A stretch of DNA of 64,000 bases, from NCBI RefSeq assembly GCF_950295315.1, contig NC_080166.1, positions 101,358,999-101,422,998 on the forward strand, in the 5' to 3' direction. Source of the DNA: Erinaceus europaeus. Lineage: Eukaryota > Chordata > Mammalia > Eulipotyphla > Erinaceidae. Both the position numbers and the translations under genes were made by a program. The notes beneath the pieces were generated by a model. It made no database searches. It had not been told where the DNA came from and saw only the letters and a list, made by a program, of their open reading frames with translations. How positions within the stretch are numbered: the stretch's first letter is position 1; each line of letters starts with the position of its first letter. Positions 10,195 through 19,977 of the stretch are shown in pieces.

Positions 10195-10325
10195 TTAAAA
10201 TTTATTTATTACTAAATAAGCCATACTCAGCTCTGGCATAAAAGGGTACTAGGGATTGAATCTGGAATCTTGCAACCTCAAGCTTGACAGTTACTTTGCA
10301 TAACCATTATGCTAACTCCTCAATA
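10195..10325 (-). mobile_element. tRNA-derived SINE (type 4)
   Basis: Reverse-complement relative of the copy at 16.93-17.1 kb: shared blocks read AGAGCTGAGTATGGCTTATT and GTTATGCAAAGTAACTGTC on the minus strand. Diverged but recognisable. Confidence 0.6.
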
Positions 10326-10496
10326 TAGCTCTGAAGATTTTTTCAGTGCAGATAGTTCCAGGCCCAAACCTGCATCACATACATGACAAAGGATGCACAC
10401 CATCCAGGTGAGTTGTTTTGCTGACATGTATTTTCTCTTAACAGATTTGTAGTAGATTTTAAAATAAACTCCATTTGATAATCACTTACAGTTTTA

Positions 10497-10640
10497 TTTG
10501 TTTCTTTTTTATTTATTATTGGACAGATACAGAGAGAAATTGAGAGGAAAGGGGGAGATAGAGAGGGAGAGAGACAGAGAGACACCTGCAGCCCTGCTTC
10601 AACATTTGTGAAGCTTTCCCCCTATGGGTGGGAATTTGGC
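10497..10640 (-). mobile_element. truncated type 2 SINE
   Basis: Has the T-rich tail, TTATTGGACAGATACAGAG and GACACCTGCAGCCCTGCTTC blocks in minus orientation. It stops before the tRNA-like head, so it is truncated or partly deleted. Confidence 0.65.
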
Positions 10641-11445
10641 ATTTGTTTGTCACTGAATTTCTAGCAGTCTAGTCATTTTCCTAGTGTGATAGAATATATG
10701 TCCTCAAATGTTAAAGTAATTATAAAAATAACTATGCATGACAGTACGTAAAAGCAATTTGGAATCATTTCTGGTCTAGTATGTCAAGAACTGATGGGAA
10801 AGAAATGTGATTAGCAATATGATAGCTGGTTACACTAAGACACTCAAAATTACTCCTTGAGACTAAAGCTATGCTTAGGATAGAAATATTTACAGCTGGA
10901 AATGGAGCAATATCTATTACTGCAAAGGCAACATACTAAATAATTATAGCCACAGCTACACCTTCTCAATGTTCAATATTCATTACTATCTTTAGGGGCT
11001 CACTTAAAATTAAGTACCTTTAATCACATCACCTAGAATTTGGGATAGTCTTTTACAAAGATTTACTTAAGTAATTTGTTGTTAAAACATTTACATGTTT
11101 GGCAGTAAGAGTGATATAAAATAATACAAAAGGAAAATTCCTTAATCTAAATTTCTATTTAACTCCTATTTCATCACTGAACCCAGAAGGGATTTTTTTT
11201 TCCAGCAATAGAAATGTTCTTCCAATGTTTCTTTATATAATACAACACATTGTTATTTTCATTATCATATACACTAACAATAGTGAAAATGAAATATGTA
11301 ATATACTATATGCATTTCTATACCATATATTTTTCCTTGTATACATATTCTGAAAATGTTTCTATTAATATATAAGTAGAAAGATTTTCCTCAACTTTTT
11401 GCACAGTTATTGAATATTCTAAAATTATCTAATGAGGCAGCCTTT
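10641..11445. other. AT-rich DNA, nothing recognised
   Basis: No open frame, repeat or structured RNA was recognised on either strand. Confidence 0.4.
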
Positions 11446-11449
11446 TAGA

Positions 11450-11725
11450 TTTTTTTAAAAATATTTATTTATTTTCCCTTTTGTTGCCATTGTTTTTTCT
11501 TGTTGTAGTTATTGATGTCGTCGTTGTTGGATAAGACAGAGAGAAATGGAGAGAGGAGGGGAAGAAAGAGAGGGGGAGAGAAAGATAGACACCTGCAGAC
11601 CTGCTTCACCTCCTGTGAAGCGACTCCCCTGCAGGTGGGGAGCCAGAGGATTGAACCAGGATCCTTATGCTGGTCATGGGCTTTGTGCCACATGCGCTTA
11701 ACCTGTGGCGCTACTGCCTGACTTC
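11450..11725 (-). mobile_element. tRNA-derived SINE (type 1)
   Basis: Reverse-complement copy with CCCTTTTGTTGCC, GTTGTTGGATAAGACAGAG and GACACCTGCAGACCTGCTTC blocks and the tRNA-like head at the right. Similar flanks (CCTTTTAGATTTTTT and TCTTTTAGGATTTTT) suggest a target duplication. Confidence 0.83.
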
Positions 11726-12096
11726 ATCTTTTAGGATTTTTAAAAACAGAGAATTATTGATTTCTTTCTGTTATAACAATATAGAATGAATAGATAAACG
11801 TATTATAATTTATGGTTTGAACTCATTTCACTGAGGTCGACATCATTTCAGATCCTTGAAAGTTGTGCTTATAGTGCCTGTTTTCTATAATTTCCTTGCC
11901 ATCAATTTTTAAATCCCCACTACCCAGATAGGCTAGATAGTGTTTCTGGATTTAGTGTGAGTGCAGTTTAATACATTTTCATGTCTTAATATTATTCCAC
12001 ATTCTAGTTTTATCTGTGGATATTCTCCTTGTGGTTTAATGAATGAATTCTCTCTTTTCTTACTGATACACAAGAATCACTCATATTAGGAAGGTC

Positions 12097-12300
12097 AGGG
12101 GCCAGGTGGTGGCACACCTGGTTGAGTGCACATGTTATAGTGAGCAAGGACTCAGGTTCCAGCCCCTAGTCCCTAACTGTAGTGGAAAAGCTTTATGAGT
12201 GGTGAAGCAGTATTACAGTTCTCTCTCTGTCGCTCTGCCTATCACACCCTTCACAATTTCTGGTTGTCTCTATCCAACAAATAAAGATAATACAGCAAAT
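12097..12300 (+). mobile_element. tRNA-derived SINE (type 2)
   Basis: Forward copy. The head reads GGGGCCAGGTGGTGGCACAC, followed by GGTTCCAGCCCC (B box), a CT-rich body and a CCAACAAATAAAGATAAT tail. It gives the clearest forward view of this family in the window. Confidence 0.83.
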
Positions 12301-12435
12301 TGTTTTTTAAAAAGACCATCCTTTTATCTATCAGACAACTTTCACTTTATTTTCTAACTTGTTATTTTGTGGTTATTAATAATTTTCCTAAAGGTCATGC
12401 AAAACTTTTAATTTGTAGAGTCACATATGTGAATA

Positions 12436-12680
12436 TTTTACTATTTTTTTTATTGTTGTTGTTATTGATGTTTTCATTGTTGGATAGGACAGAGAGGAAT
12501 GGAGAAAGGAGAGGGAGGCAGAGAGGGGGAGAGAAAGATAGACACCAGCACACCTGCTTCACTGCCTGTGAAGCAACTTCCCTGCAGGTAGGGAGCCAGG
12601 GGTCCGAACTGGGATCCATAAGCCAGTCCTTGTGCTTTGCTCCACCTGCACTTAACCACTGTGCTACAACCCGGCTCCCA
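12436..12680 (-). mobile_element. tRNA-derived SINE (type 1)
   Basis: Reverse-complement copy with the ATTGTTGGATAGGACAGAG and CACACCTGCTTCACTGCC blocks. The head lies at the right (GCTACAACCCGGCTCCC), and the T-rich tail at about 12436-12460. Confidence 0.8.
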
Positions 12681-12879
12681 GAAAATTTTATTATTTAATA
12701 ATGATTATGATTACCTAATCCTCTCTAATTTATGTGAACTTTTGCATTCTTGTAATTTATAACAATATTCTAATGTATTTGATTTTCCAATCATTGTGTT
12801 TATAGTTCAATTATTCAATTATATGACCACTAATTTGAAATTCTAAATTATTATTTACTAAATTGTCATAAGTATTGAA

Positions 12880-13862
12880 AAGGTCTATTTTTGGAACTTA
12901 CATTCTATTTAAATATTCATGGCTGGAATTCCCTCTTCTCTAGAACTTTGATATGTCATTCCATTTCTCTCCTTGCCTCTAGAGTTTGTAAAGAGAAATC
13001 TGATGAAAGTCTTATAGCTCTGCCTTTATATGTAATTTCTTTACTTTCCCTAGGAGCCAGCAAAATTTTTTCCTTGTTGTTGACTTTTGATAATTTTACA
13101 ATAATGTTCCTTGGTGTTGGTATTTTTGTACTTATAAATCTAGGTGATCATTCTGCTTCTTGAATAAGAATGTTCTGATGGTTTCCTAAGTGAGGGAAGT
13201 TCTCAGGTAAAATTGCTCTGAAAATGGACTCTGGGTCTTTGGCCTTGTCCTCCACTTCAGATATACCTATGCTCTTATATTTGATCTTTTGATAGAGTCT
13301 GACATTTCACAGAGAGTTGCTTTATTCTTTCTAAACCATTCTTCTCCCTCATCTTTGAATTGAAAGAGTGGGCTGGCCATATCTTCTAGATTGGAGATTA
13401 TTTCTTCTGAATGTGTGGATTACTTCCTAAATCTTCTACCTGGGCAAGGATTGCAGTTAAGGTATCTTTTACTCCCTGGAGTTCTAAGTGAAGTTCTTCT
13501 TGCAAGATTTGACGATTCTTAGTCATTTCTGTTATATGTTCCTCTCTCATGTGTTTTAATTCCATAGTAACATGTTCTTTTAATTTTTGCTTAATTTATT
13601 GGAGATTCTTCATAATGAACTCTGTGTAGTCGGTCTCTGAGAGTCTCTCTAAATCTGTTATTGCTTGGATTCCCTCTGTTTCATTTCTTTCTGGCTGATA
13701 CAGCATAGTTGGCTGTTTGGTTCTGTTTATCTGCTTGAACATTTTGTGCTGGTTATTGATGGCCAGCAGGTTGTGATCTCTAGGTTTTTCTTGTTTGTAA
13801 GATCTGCTGCAGGTAGGATGGAGTTGGGGGGTGGTTGCTTTGGGCTGTCTTGTGATCACAAA
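12880..13862 (-). pseudogene. L1/HAL1-type ORF1 relic
   Basis: The minus strand encodes a broken L1 ORF1-like protein. Its longest open part (13596-13859) begins MITRQPKATT and reaches LERLSETDYTEFIMKNLQ, an ORF1 N-terminal and coiled-coil entry. Further left, the C-terminal-domain signature appears (RLSSDF-like block near 13.0 kb, then a REW-like block near 12.95 kb), homologous to RLSADFSTQTLKARREW of the intact ORF1 at 42.7 kb. Stops and shifts interrupt it. No ORF2 follows to the left, where only AT-rich DNA and a SINE lie. An ORF1-only architecture matches the half-L1 (HAL1) class; a deleted ordinary L1 is the alternative. Confidence 0.6.
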
Positions 13863-14245
13863 TGCCCTGTTTTATGTTGTGTCCTTGCCTTAAATTTAGA
13901 AGGCTAAAGCTCCTCCTGAATCAAAGACTGAGAGGTTTTAATCCCCTGTCTCTTTTCTTCTGCACTAGGAACAATGTTACTTGCTTGATGCACTTAAAGT
14001 GAAATTGCCAAAATGTTGCAGCTCAGCACAGGGAGCAGCCCAGAGCTCTGATTTGACTTTGCTGTTCTTTAGCCTGTGCCCGCACTCCTTTTTTGCTCCA
14101 ACTGCATGCGAGCACCCATCTGAGGCTGCAGAACTTTCGCTGTGGATTATGATTTCATTTGAGTCTCTTGTTGTATTTATTTGTTGTCTTTGAAGGAGAA
14201 GTGATTTGATCCCAGTTACTCCATGGCCATGACTCCCCTCCAAGA
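13863..14245 (-). repeat. 5' UTR of the HAL1-like element
   Basis: Lies immediately upstream (minus strand) of the ORF1 relic. It is less AT-rich than its surroundings (GCAGCCTCAGATGGGTGCTC on the minus strand) and has no coding frame of its own. The minus-strand start near GGAGGGGAGTCATGGCCATG is the likely 5' end of the element. Confidence 0.45.
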
Positions 14246-14580
14246 TAATTTTTTAGATGGAAACACAAGCTAGAGAGACATAAAGAAAAACATAACAGCA
14301 CCAAAGTTGCCCACAGTGTAGTGAGGTCTAGGCTCACCGCTGGGTCTTTTTCATAATAAAGCAAGGCTGCTATCCAAGTGAATCATCTTGTTGGCCCTAA
14401 ATTGTTTCTTATTCCAGGATAAAACTAAGTACATTTATGGGGTTATATTTTAATGCACTTTTAAGAGATATGTTTGCTTAAGAGAAAGCATACTAGCAAC
14501 CAGCATATGGTGCTGGGAATCAAACATGGGACCTCCAGCAAGCAAAGTCTGTACACCATCCACTGAGCACTTTCAGAATG
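14246..14580 (-). repeat. diverged SINE fragments
   Basis: 14460-14580 has a body with GGTGCTGGGAATCAAACATG and a head-side ACACCATCCACTGAGCAC, resembling a SINE in minus orientation. 14246-14400 is similar low-grade SINE-like DNA (CTATCCAAGTGAATCATCTT). Subfamilies cannot be assigned. Confidence 0.4.
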
Positions 14581-15259
14581 TATGTTTGACTGTACTAAAA
14601 GAAAAGTGACATACTGTAATATTTGTTATTTTCATTGACTATCATGGGCAATTTTACATATTTGAAGCAATATTCAAATTAACTTTCTGTTAATAGTGTT
14701 ATAAACTTGGTTTTATTTAATTCTAAATTTATTTAATTTCCTCAATTAAGCTTAATTCTAAGTATTTTAATTTCTTGTGATTAAAGCATGGTATTTTTTA
14801 TTAATCAGAATGAAAGTGTTTTACAACATTACATATTTTTCATGTATGCATATGAAAATCAACTTGTGTTTATACTATCTTAAGTTCATCACTAAAAGTT
14901 CAATTAAATCCTTCACTATATAGCTATCACTTTTGACCAAGTTTACTCACTCTCATGTCCCTTTCACTTCTGATAGCCACTGACTACTTTTACAGTTCAT
15001 TGAGGCTTTGTTGAAACCCTAGCCCTTCCAAAAATAGTGAAGTAGCACTCTGATTCTCTCACATTTTAAAATAAGACAATGCAAGCAAATAACATTAAGG
15101 AAGTGTTGATATTCACATATACAAAGACAAGCACACATATGAATCTTATTTGAAAACTGTGTGTTCATATTGTTCAGTTCTCTTTGCACACCTATACAAT
15201 GTGAAATTTAGATTGTGTTTCTGTGTATATAGGTCTACTTGGATATGTATTTACCTAGG

Positions 15260-15261
<2 letters not shown>
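14581..15261. other. AT-rich DNA, nothing recognised
   Basis: No gene, repeat or notable structure was seen on either strand. Confidence 0.4.

Positions 15262-15300
<39 letters not shown>
15262..15300. repeat. (AC)n microsatellite
   Basis: About 19 perfect AC units, followed by ATATACACATATA. Confidence 0.95.
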
Positions 15301-15309
<9 letters not shown>

Positions 15310-15354
15310 TATAACAAAGAAAATATTCTCTACTATGCATTTATTCAAGAACTT

Positions 15355-15600
15355 TACTTTTTTCCCATTTTTATGGGGGCGGGGGACAATGGTTTAAAAT
15401 ACAGTTGTTGACACATGGGTACAACTTCTAGTCTCCCACTGCATCATGGAACAGAATCTCAAGGTTCTCTTCACCCAATTTCTTTCTCTTCTTCCATATA
15501 GTACTTTGCTTTACTGCACGTACCACACCCAGTCCAAGTTTTGCTTTGTGATTTTACTCTCTGTCCTAATTAAGTCAAACCTGTAAGTGAAATCATTCAG
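15355..15600 (-). repeat. old L1 3'-UTR fragment
   Basis: Resembles the minus-strand L1 3' UTR at 8055-8289 (GGGGGCGGGGGACAATGGTT block, then CCACACCCAGTCCAAGTTTT and TGCTTTGTGATTTT). It is more diverged and lacks clear flanking duplications. Confidence 0.55.
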
Positions 15601-15789
15601 TATTTTAAGGAATTTAACTTTTAAAGGAGAAATACTCTTGATTTTTATCAGATGACTTAAGTTTCTATTGAGGAACATCACACTGTTTTGTTTTATATAG
15701 ATGTATTATATAGATATAAAATATAGATGTTTTATATAGATGTATTATACAGATATAAAATACATTTGAAGTAACTGGTTCTTCCTAGC

Positions 15790-15955
15790 TCTAAGAAGAT
15801 TTTTTTTCCAGCTAGGAAGAGTGAGCCAGAGACAGAAAGACAGATACAAAGAGACTATAGTACTGAAGTCACACCAGTGTGATTGGAGGCAAGGCTTGAA
15901 CTTGGGTTGTGAGCAAGACTAAGCAGGCATACTATTTCATTACTACTATTCCCTT
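15790..15955 (-). repeat. diverged SINE
   Basis: A T-run and AGAGTGAGCCAGAGACAGAA lead into TAGTACTGAAGTCACACCAG and a head-side AACTTGGGTTGTGAGCAAG. This is the layout of the old SINE family near 57.2 kb. Confidence 0.5.
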
Positions 15956-16032
15956 TATATTTGTAATTGAGTTTATACATTTAATAACTATATATTATAA
16001 GTTTATGACAAATATTTCTTAAATATGTGGCT

Positions 16033-16095
16033 AATATATATATATATTTCTGAATTATTTATATATATACATATATATGCATATATATAGTAGTC
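16033..16095. repeat. TA-rich microsatellite
   Basis: Interrupted TATATA runs (TATATATATATA, TATATATACATATATATG). Low-complexity DNA only. Confidence 0.85.
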
Positions 16096-16099
16096 TACA

Positions 16100-16611
16100 T
16101 AATTTTGCCAAGCTCTGTCATTTCAATATTACAGACTACTATTAATTTTTTTCTTAAAGGCTTTATTTCTGTTTTCCATTGAGAAATCAATGTTTTTTAA
16201 TATTATCTTTTTACATGGAATAGATAAGGTCTGTGTCTTGAAGTACTATGGAACATTAGTAGTAAATACTGTCTCTTTAATTTTTCCTAACAATGCATCC
16301 TATCAAGCTAAGTTTTTGTTTTTTTAATATAGGTATAAAATAAAATTAATTACTATAGATATAAACCTAGATCATCCAGAGTATCTGATGTAACACTGAA
16401 ATATAATGATCAATGACCTTTAATTTTGTCTTATGATTTGTAATTACAAATTCTTAAATCAATGCCAATAGTTATGTTTAAATTTGTTCTTTAACTTCAC
16501 ATGTTTGTCATATGATGAGACAGAAAAATTAGAAATTTATATTTGAAAATTCACAAGCTGTAGTAAGTGCAGAATTTTCCAGACTTTTAACTTATTTTAA
16601 AAATTAATAAG
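16100..16611. other. AT-rich DNA, nothing recognised
   Basis: No coding or repeat signature was recognised on either strand. Confidence 0.4.
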
Positions 16612-16712
16612 GGCAGGTGAATTAGGTCACTGGAGTAGGATAGTACTTTGCTATATGTATGACTCAAGCTCAAGACTGGCCCCACTGCACTGAAGAAAGC
16701 TTTGGTGCTGTG

Positions 16713-16760
<48 letters not shown>

Positions 16761-16800
16761 CCTCCCCCCTGCCTCTCTGTGTTTATTTAAAACATAAATC
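16612..16800 (+). mobile_element. tRNA-derived SINE with (CT)n
   Basis: Head GGGCAGGTGAATTAGGTCAC, then ACTCAAGCTCAAGACTGGCC (B-box region), GAAGAAAGCTTTGGTGCTGT and a (CT)n run at 16715-16755. It shares the last motif with the copy at 59.5 kb (GAAGAAAGCTTTGGTGCTTC). Confidence 0.65.
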
Positions 16801-16930
16801 AACATAATTCCTAATCAAAATACACCTGAGGATATACAATTAAAATACTGCCTAGGTCCAGATTGAGAATTATGTTCTGATCTCTCTAAATCATATGAAA
16901 CTCTCTCTACTTCATATAAAATAAATACAC

Positions 16931-17100
16931 CTGGATGGGGGAGATAGCATAATGATTATGCAAAGAGACTATCATGCCTGAAGATTTGAAGTCCCAGGTT
17001 CAATCCCCCACATCACCATAAGCCAGAGCTAAGCAGAGCTCTGGTAAAAATAAAATAAGATAAAATGAAAGAAAATAAATACACCTTGAAAATAAAATAC
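16931..17100 (+). mobile_element. tRNA-derived SINE (type 4)
   Basis: Forward copy: GATGGGGGAGATAGCATAAT head, AGGTTCAATCCCC (a good B box), CATAAGCCAGAGCTAAGCAG and a tail of AAAATAAGATAAAATG. The best copy of this family in the window. Confidence 0.78.
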
Positions 17101-17384
17101 TTCCAAATTCTATGTTTGAAACATTCATCATGTATATGTTTATCTAAACAGTCACTTTTGAGATGAGTGTTTTGTTTGGCTCCATTTTTCTTTTATATGA
17201 AAACACAGCACAAAAAGAGTGTAAATTCCTTGTAGTAAAATTGTTGCATCAAATGATAAATGATGTTGATGAATATTTTCAAATTCTTCCTTTTAGATAT
17301 TCAATATTTGTGTTTCATGATAGAACAGCTTATTTTCTGTGATAAATATCAAATATGTCTTTTTTTCAATTAGACTTCTTTTTT

Positions 17385-17542
17385 TAAAAAAATAAATATT
17401 TTACTTATTTATTAATGAGAAACACTGGAGGAGAGATAAATAACCAGACATCACTCTGGCACATGTACTGTGGGGGACTGAAGTCAGGACCTCATGCTTA
17501 AGATTCCAAAGCTCCATCACTGTGTCACCTCCCGGACCACAC
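17385..17542 (-). mobile_element. tRNA-derived SINE (type 3) with target duplication
   Basis: Reverse-complement copy, T-rich to A-rich tail at the left, CCAGACATCACTCTGGCACA body, and head at the right (CACCTCCCGGACCACACC). The direct repeat CAATTAGACTTCT flanks it (near 17368 and 17543). Confidence 0.85.
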
Positions 17543-17699
17543 CAATTAGACTTCTCTTTATTCCACTTATGACTTAACTTGCCATGAAACAATATCAAGT
17601 GTATGTCTTTTTTCTTTTTATGGTTCTCAATGTGACTAATAACTAGGGAAGTTTATCCTTTATTTCCAAGTATTGTTGCTTTTAAAAATGATCACATAT

Positions 17700-17998
17700 G
17701 GGAGTCTGGCGGTAGCGCAGCGGGTTAAGCGCACATACTGCAGAACGCAAAGACCAGAATAAGGATCCCTGTTCCAGCCCCCAGATCCCCACCTGCCTAG
17801 GGGAGTCATTTCACAGGCGGTGAAGCAGGTCTGCAGGTGTCTATCTTTCTCTCCCCTCTCCGTCTTCTCCTCCTCTCCACTTTTCTCTGTCCTATCTAAC
17901 AAGGATGACATCAATAACAACAACAATAATAACTACAATAATAACTACAATAATAAAAAAAACAAGGGCAACAAAAGGGAAAATAAATAAATATTTAA
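17700..17998 (+). mobile_element. tRNA-derived SINE (type 1), best copy
   Basis: A forward, well-preserved copy: GGGAGTCTGGCGGTAGCGCA head, a pol III A box TAGCGCAGCGG (17713-17723), a B-box region TGTTCCAGCCC (17770-17780), a CAGGCGGTGAAGCAGGTCTG body, and a tail of CAACAACAATAA then AAATAAATAAAT. A near-direct repeat (ATGATCACATA and GTGATTACATA) flanks it. A full-length SINE like this would be transcribed by RNA polymerase III and mobilised by L1. Confidence 0.9.
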
Positions 17999-18039
17999 AA
18001 AGTGATTACATAATTTCATTTCTCCCATAAAAATACTGA

Positions 18040-18600
18040 AGTCTGAAGGCAACATTGAAATATCACATCACAGCCATGAGAAAATATATTAGAAGGATGC
18101 AGAGGGATGGGATAACTTGTGCACAGTGGTGGGAAAATAAATGCAAATTCCTTACTATCCAGTTATTCCATTTCTGGGTATTTATTTGAAGAATACCCAA
18201 ACATTCATATAAATAGATATATATATTCAATATTCACTGCATCATTACTCTCAATAGCCCAGAGTTGGAAATAACTCCAATCTGGTCTAAAATAGATGAA
18301 ATTATGTCATTTACCAGAATGTGGGTGGATGCAGAAGGTATGATGCTCAGTGAAATAATTCAGATAGAGAAAGTTAAACACCTTCTAACTTCATTTATAT
18401 ATGATAAATAAAAAATAATAGATAAAAAAAATAAGCCATTCAACTGTAAGACCAAATAATTGGGTACTATAAAAGAGGAAAGGTGTGGTTAAATTGAATA
18501 AAACTTGTATAGTAAAGGATGGGATTAGATTCTAGTGGTGAACGTAATGTATATATGAGAGTTGGTATATTATACTCTGTGATCTTATAAAGCATTATAT
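18040..18600 (+). repeat. old L1 ORF2/3'-end fragment
   Basis: Plus-strand L1 tail, diverged: TTCCATTTCTGGGTATTTAT, AATAGCCCAGAGTTGGAAAT and GTGGGTGGATGCAGAAGG blocks correspond to the loop and C-terminal part of ORF2. The long minus-strand L1 that starts at about 18607 lies immediately to its right. Confidence 0.6.
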
Positions 18601-18659
18601 ATATTGTTTTGTTTTTTTCTTCTTTTTTATTTTTATTTTATTATATATATTTTTTTATT

Positions 18660-19977
18660 TAAGAAAGAATTAATTAACAAAACCATAAGGTAGGAGGGGT
18701 ACAACTCCACACAATTCCCACCACCCAATCTCCATATACCACCCCCTCCCCCGATAGCTTTCCCATTCTCTATTCCTCTGGGAGCATGGACCCAGGGTCA
18801 TTGAGGGTTGCAGAAGGTAGAAGGTCTAGCTTCTGTGATTTCTTCCCCGCTGAACATGGGCGTTGACTGGTCGGTCCATACTCCAGTCTGCCTCTCTCTT
18901 TCCTAGTAGGGTGTGTCTCTGGGGAAGCTGAGCTCCAGGACACATTGGTGGGGTCTTCAATCCAGGGAAGCCTGGCCAGAATCATGGTGGCATCTGGAAC
19001 CTGGTGATTGAAAAGAGAGATAACATACGAGGCCAAACAAATTGTTGAGCAATCATGGACCCAAAGCTTGGAATAGTGGAGAGGAAGTGTTAGGGAGGTA
19101 CTCACAGCAAACTCTAGTGTACTTCAGCTTTCAGGTATATATTTTGTAGTAGTTTATGGATACCTGTGAACATAAGCTCTCACAGAAACTGGTGTATATC
19201 AGGTTATGGGACTTTGTTAGAAAGTGAGCCACCTGAGATGAAATTAGAGTGTACTATAAAAGGAAAGGTCTCACCCGAGTAATGAAGCTAAAGGGTTGCC
19301 ATTCCACACGTGAAGTCTCTGGACACAGTCTGAGGTGAAGCATGTTGAGGTGGCAATCGTTGTGTTGGTTAGGTTGTGATCGGCGGATGTAATATTATTT
19401 GGTATGGATTGGGAGACGCATACAGGAAAGTGAGCCCTATCCAAGGGTTCCAGGACAGGGGGAAGTAGGGACTCTATAGTAAAGATGTGAGGTTCCTGCT
19501 GTCTTAGGGTTCAAAAAGACAATTGATAGTTAATGTTATCATCACATTATTTGGTAATTGGGTTAACTTAGAAAAGTCCTTTTGTTAGGGTTTGCTGTAC
19601 AGTATCCAGTATCTTGTATATAGCTGTGCTATTGGATGCTTCTAATCTACTTGGTCTAAGATTTTGAGAGAGTCCGCATATCAAATACACAGCCTATATA
19701 TTAAAAAGATTCAGTTTGTGTTTTGAAAAACTTTGAGAATTATAATTGATTTTCCCCCTCTCATATTAATTAACTAGTGATTTATATGTCTACATTTTGC
19801 TAGGAGTGTAAATAAACACCATTCCCACCACCAAAAGACTGTGACCCATCATTCCCACCCACCCCCCATTGGCCCAGAAAGCTGCATGTCTACCCCTCAC
19901 CACAGAGTTTTTACTTTGGTGCCCTACTTACAATTTGATCAGGTCCTGCTTTTAGTTTCCCTTTCAGATCTTCTTAC
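18660..19977 (-). repeat. 3' UTR of L1 copy 1
   Basis: Runs from the ORF2 stop to the poly-A tail. It carries a C-rich tract on the plus strand (about 19848-19872), i.e. a G-rich tract in the sense RNA, in the same place as the other L1 3' UTRs here. The same UTR, on the plus strand, is found at 48.01-49.35 kb. Confidence 0.88.

Noticed and set aside
17700..17780. tRNA-like A and B boxes that could be read as tRNA genes
   Set aside because: They are the heads of SINEs; there is no full cloverleaf or 3' acceptor half. The same applies to the other SINE heads and to the tRNA-Gly segment in the LTRs, which lacks the B box and the 3' half.
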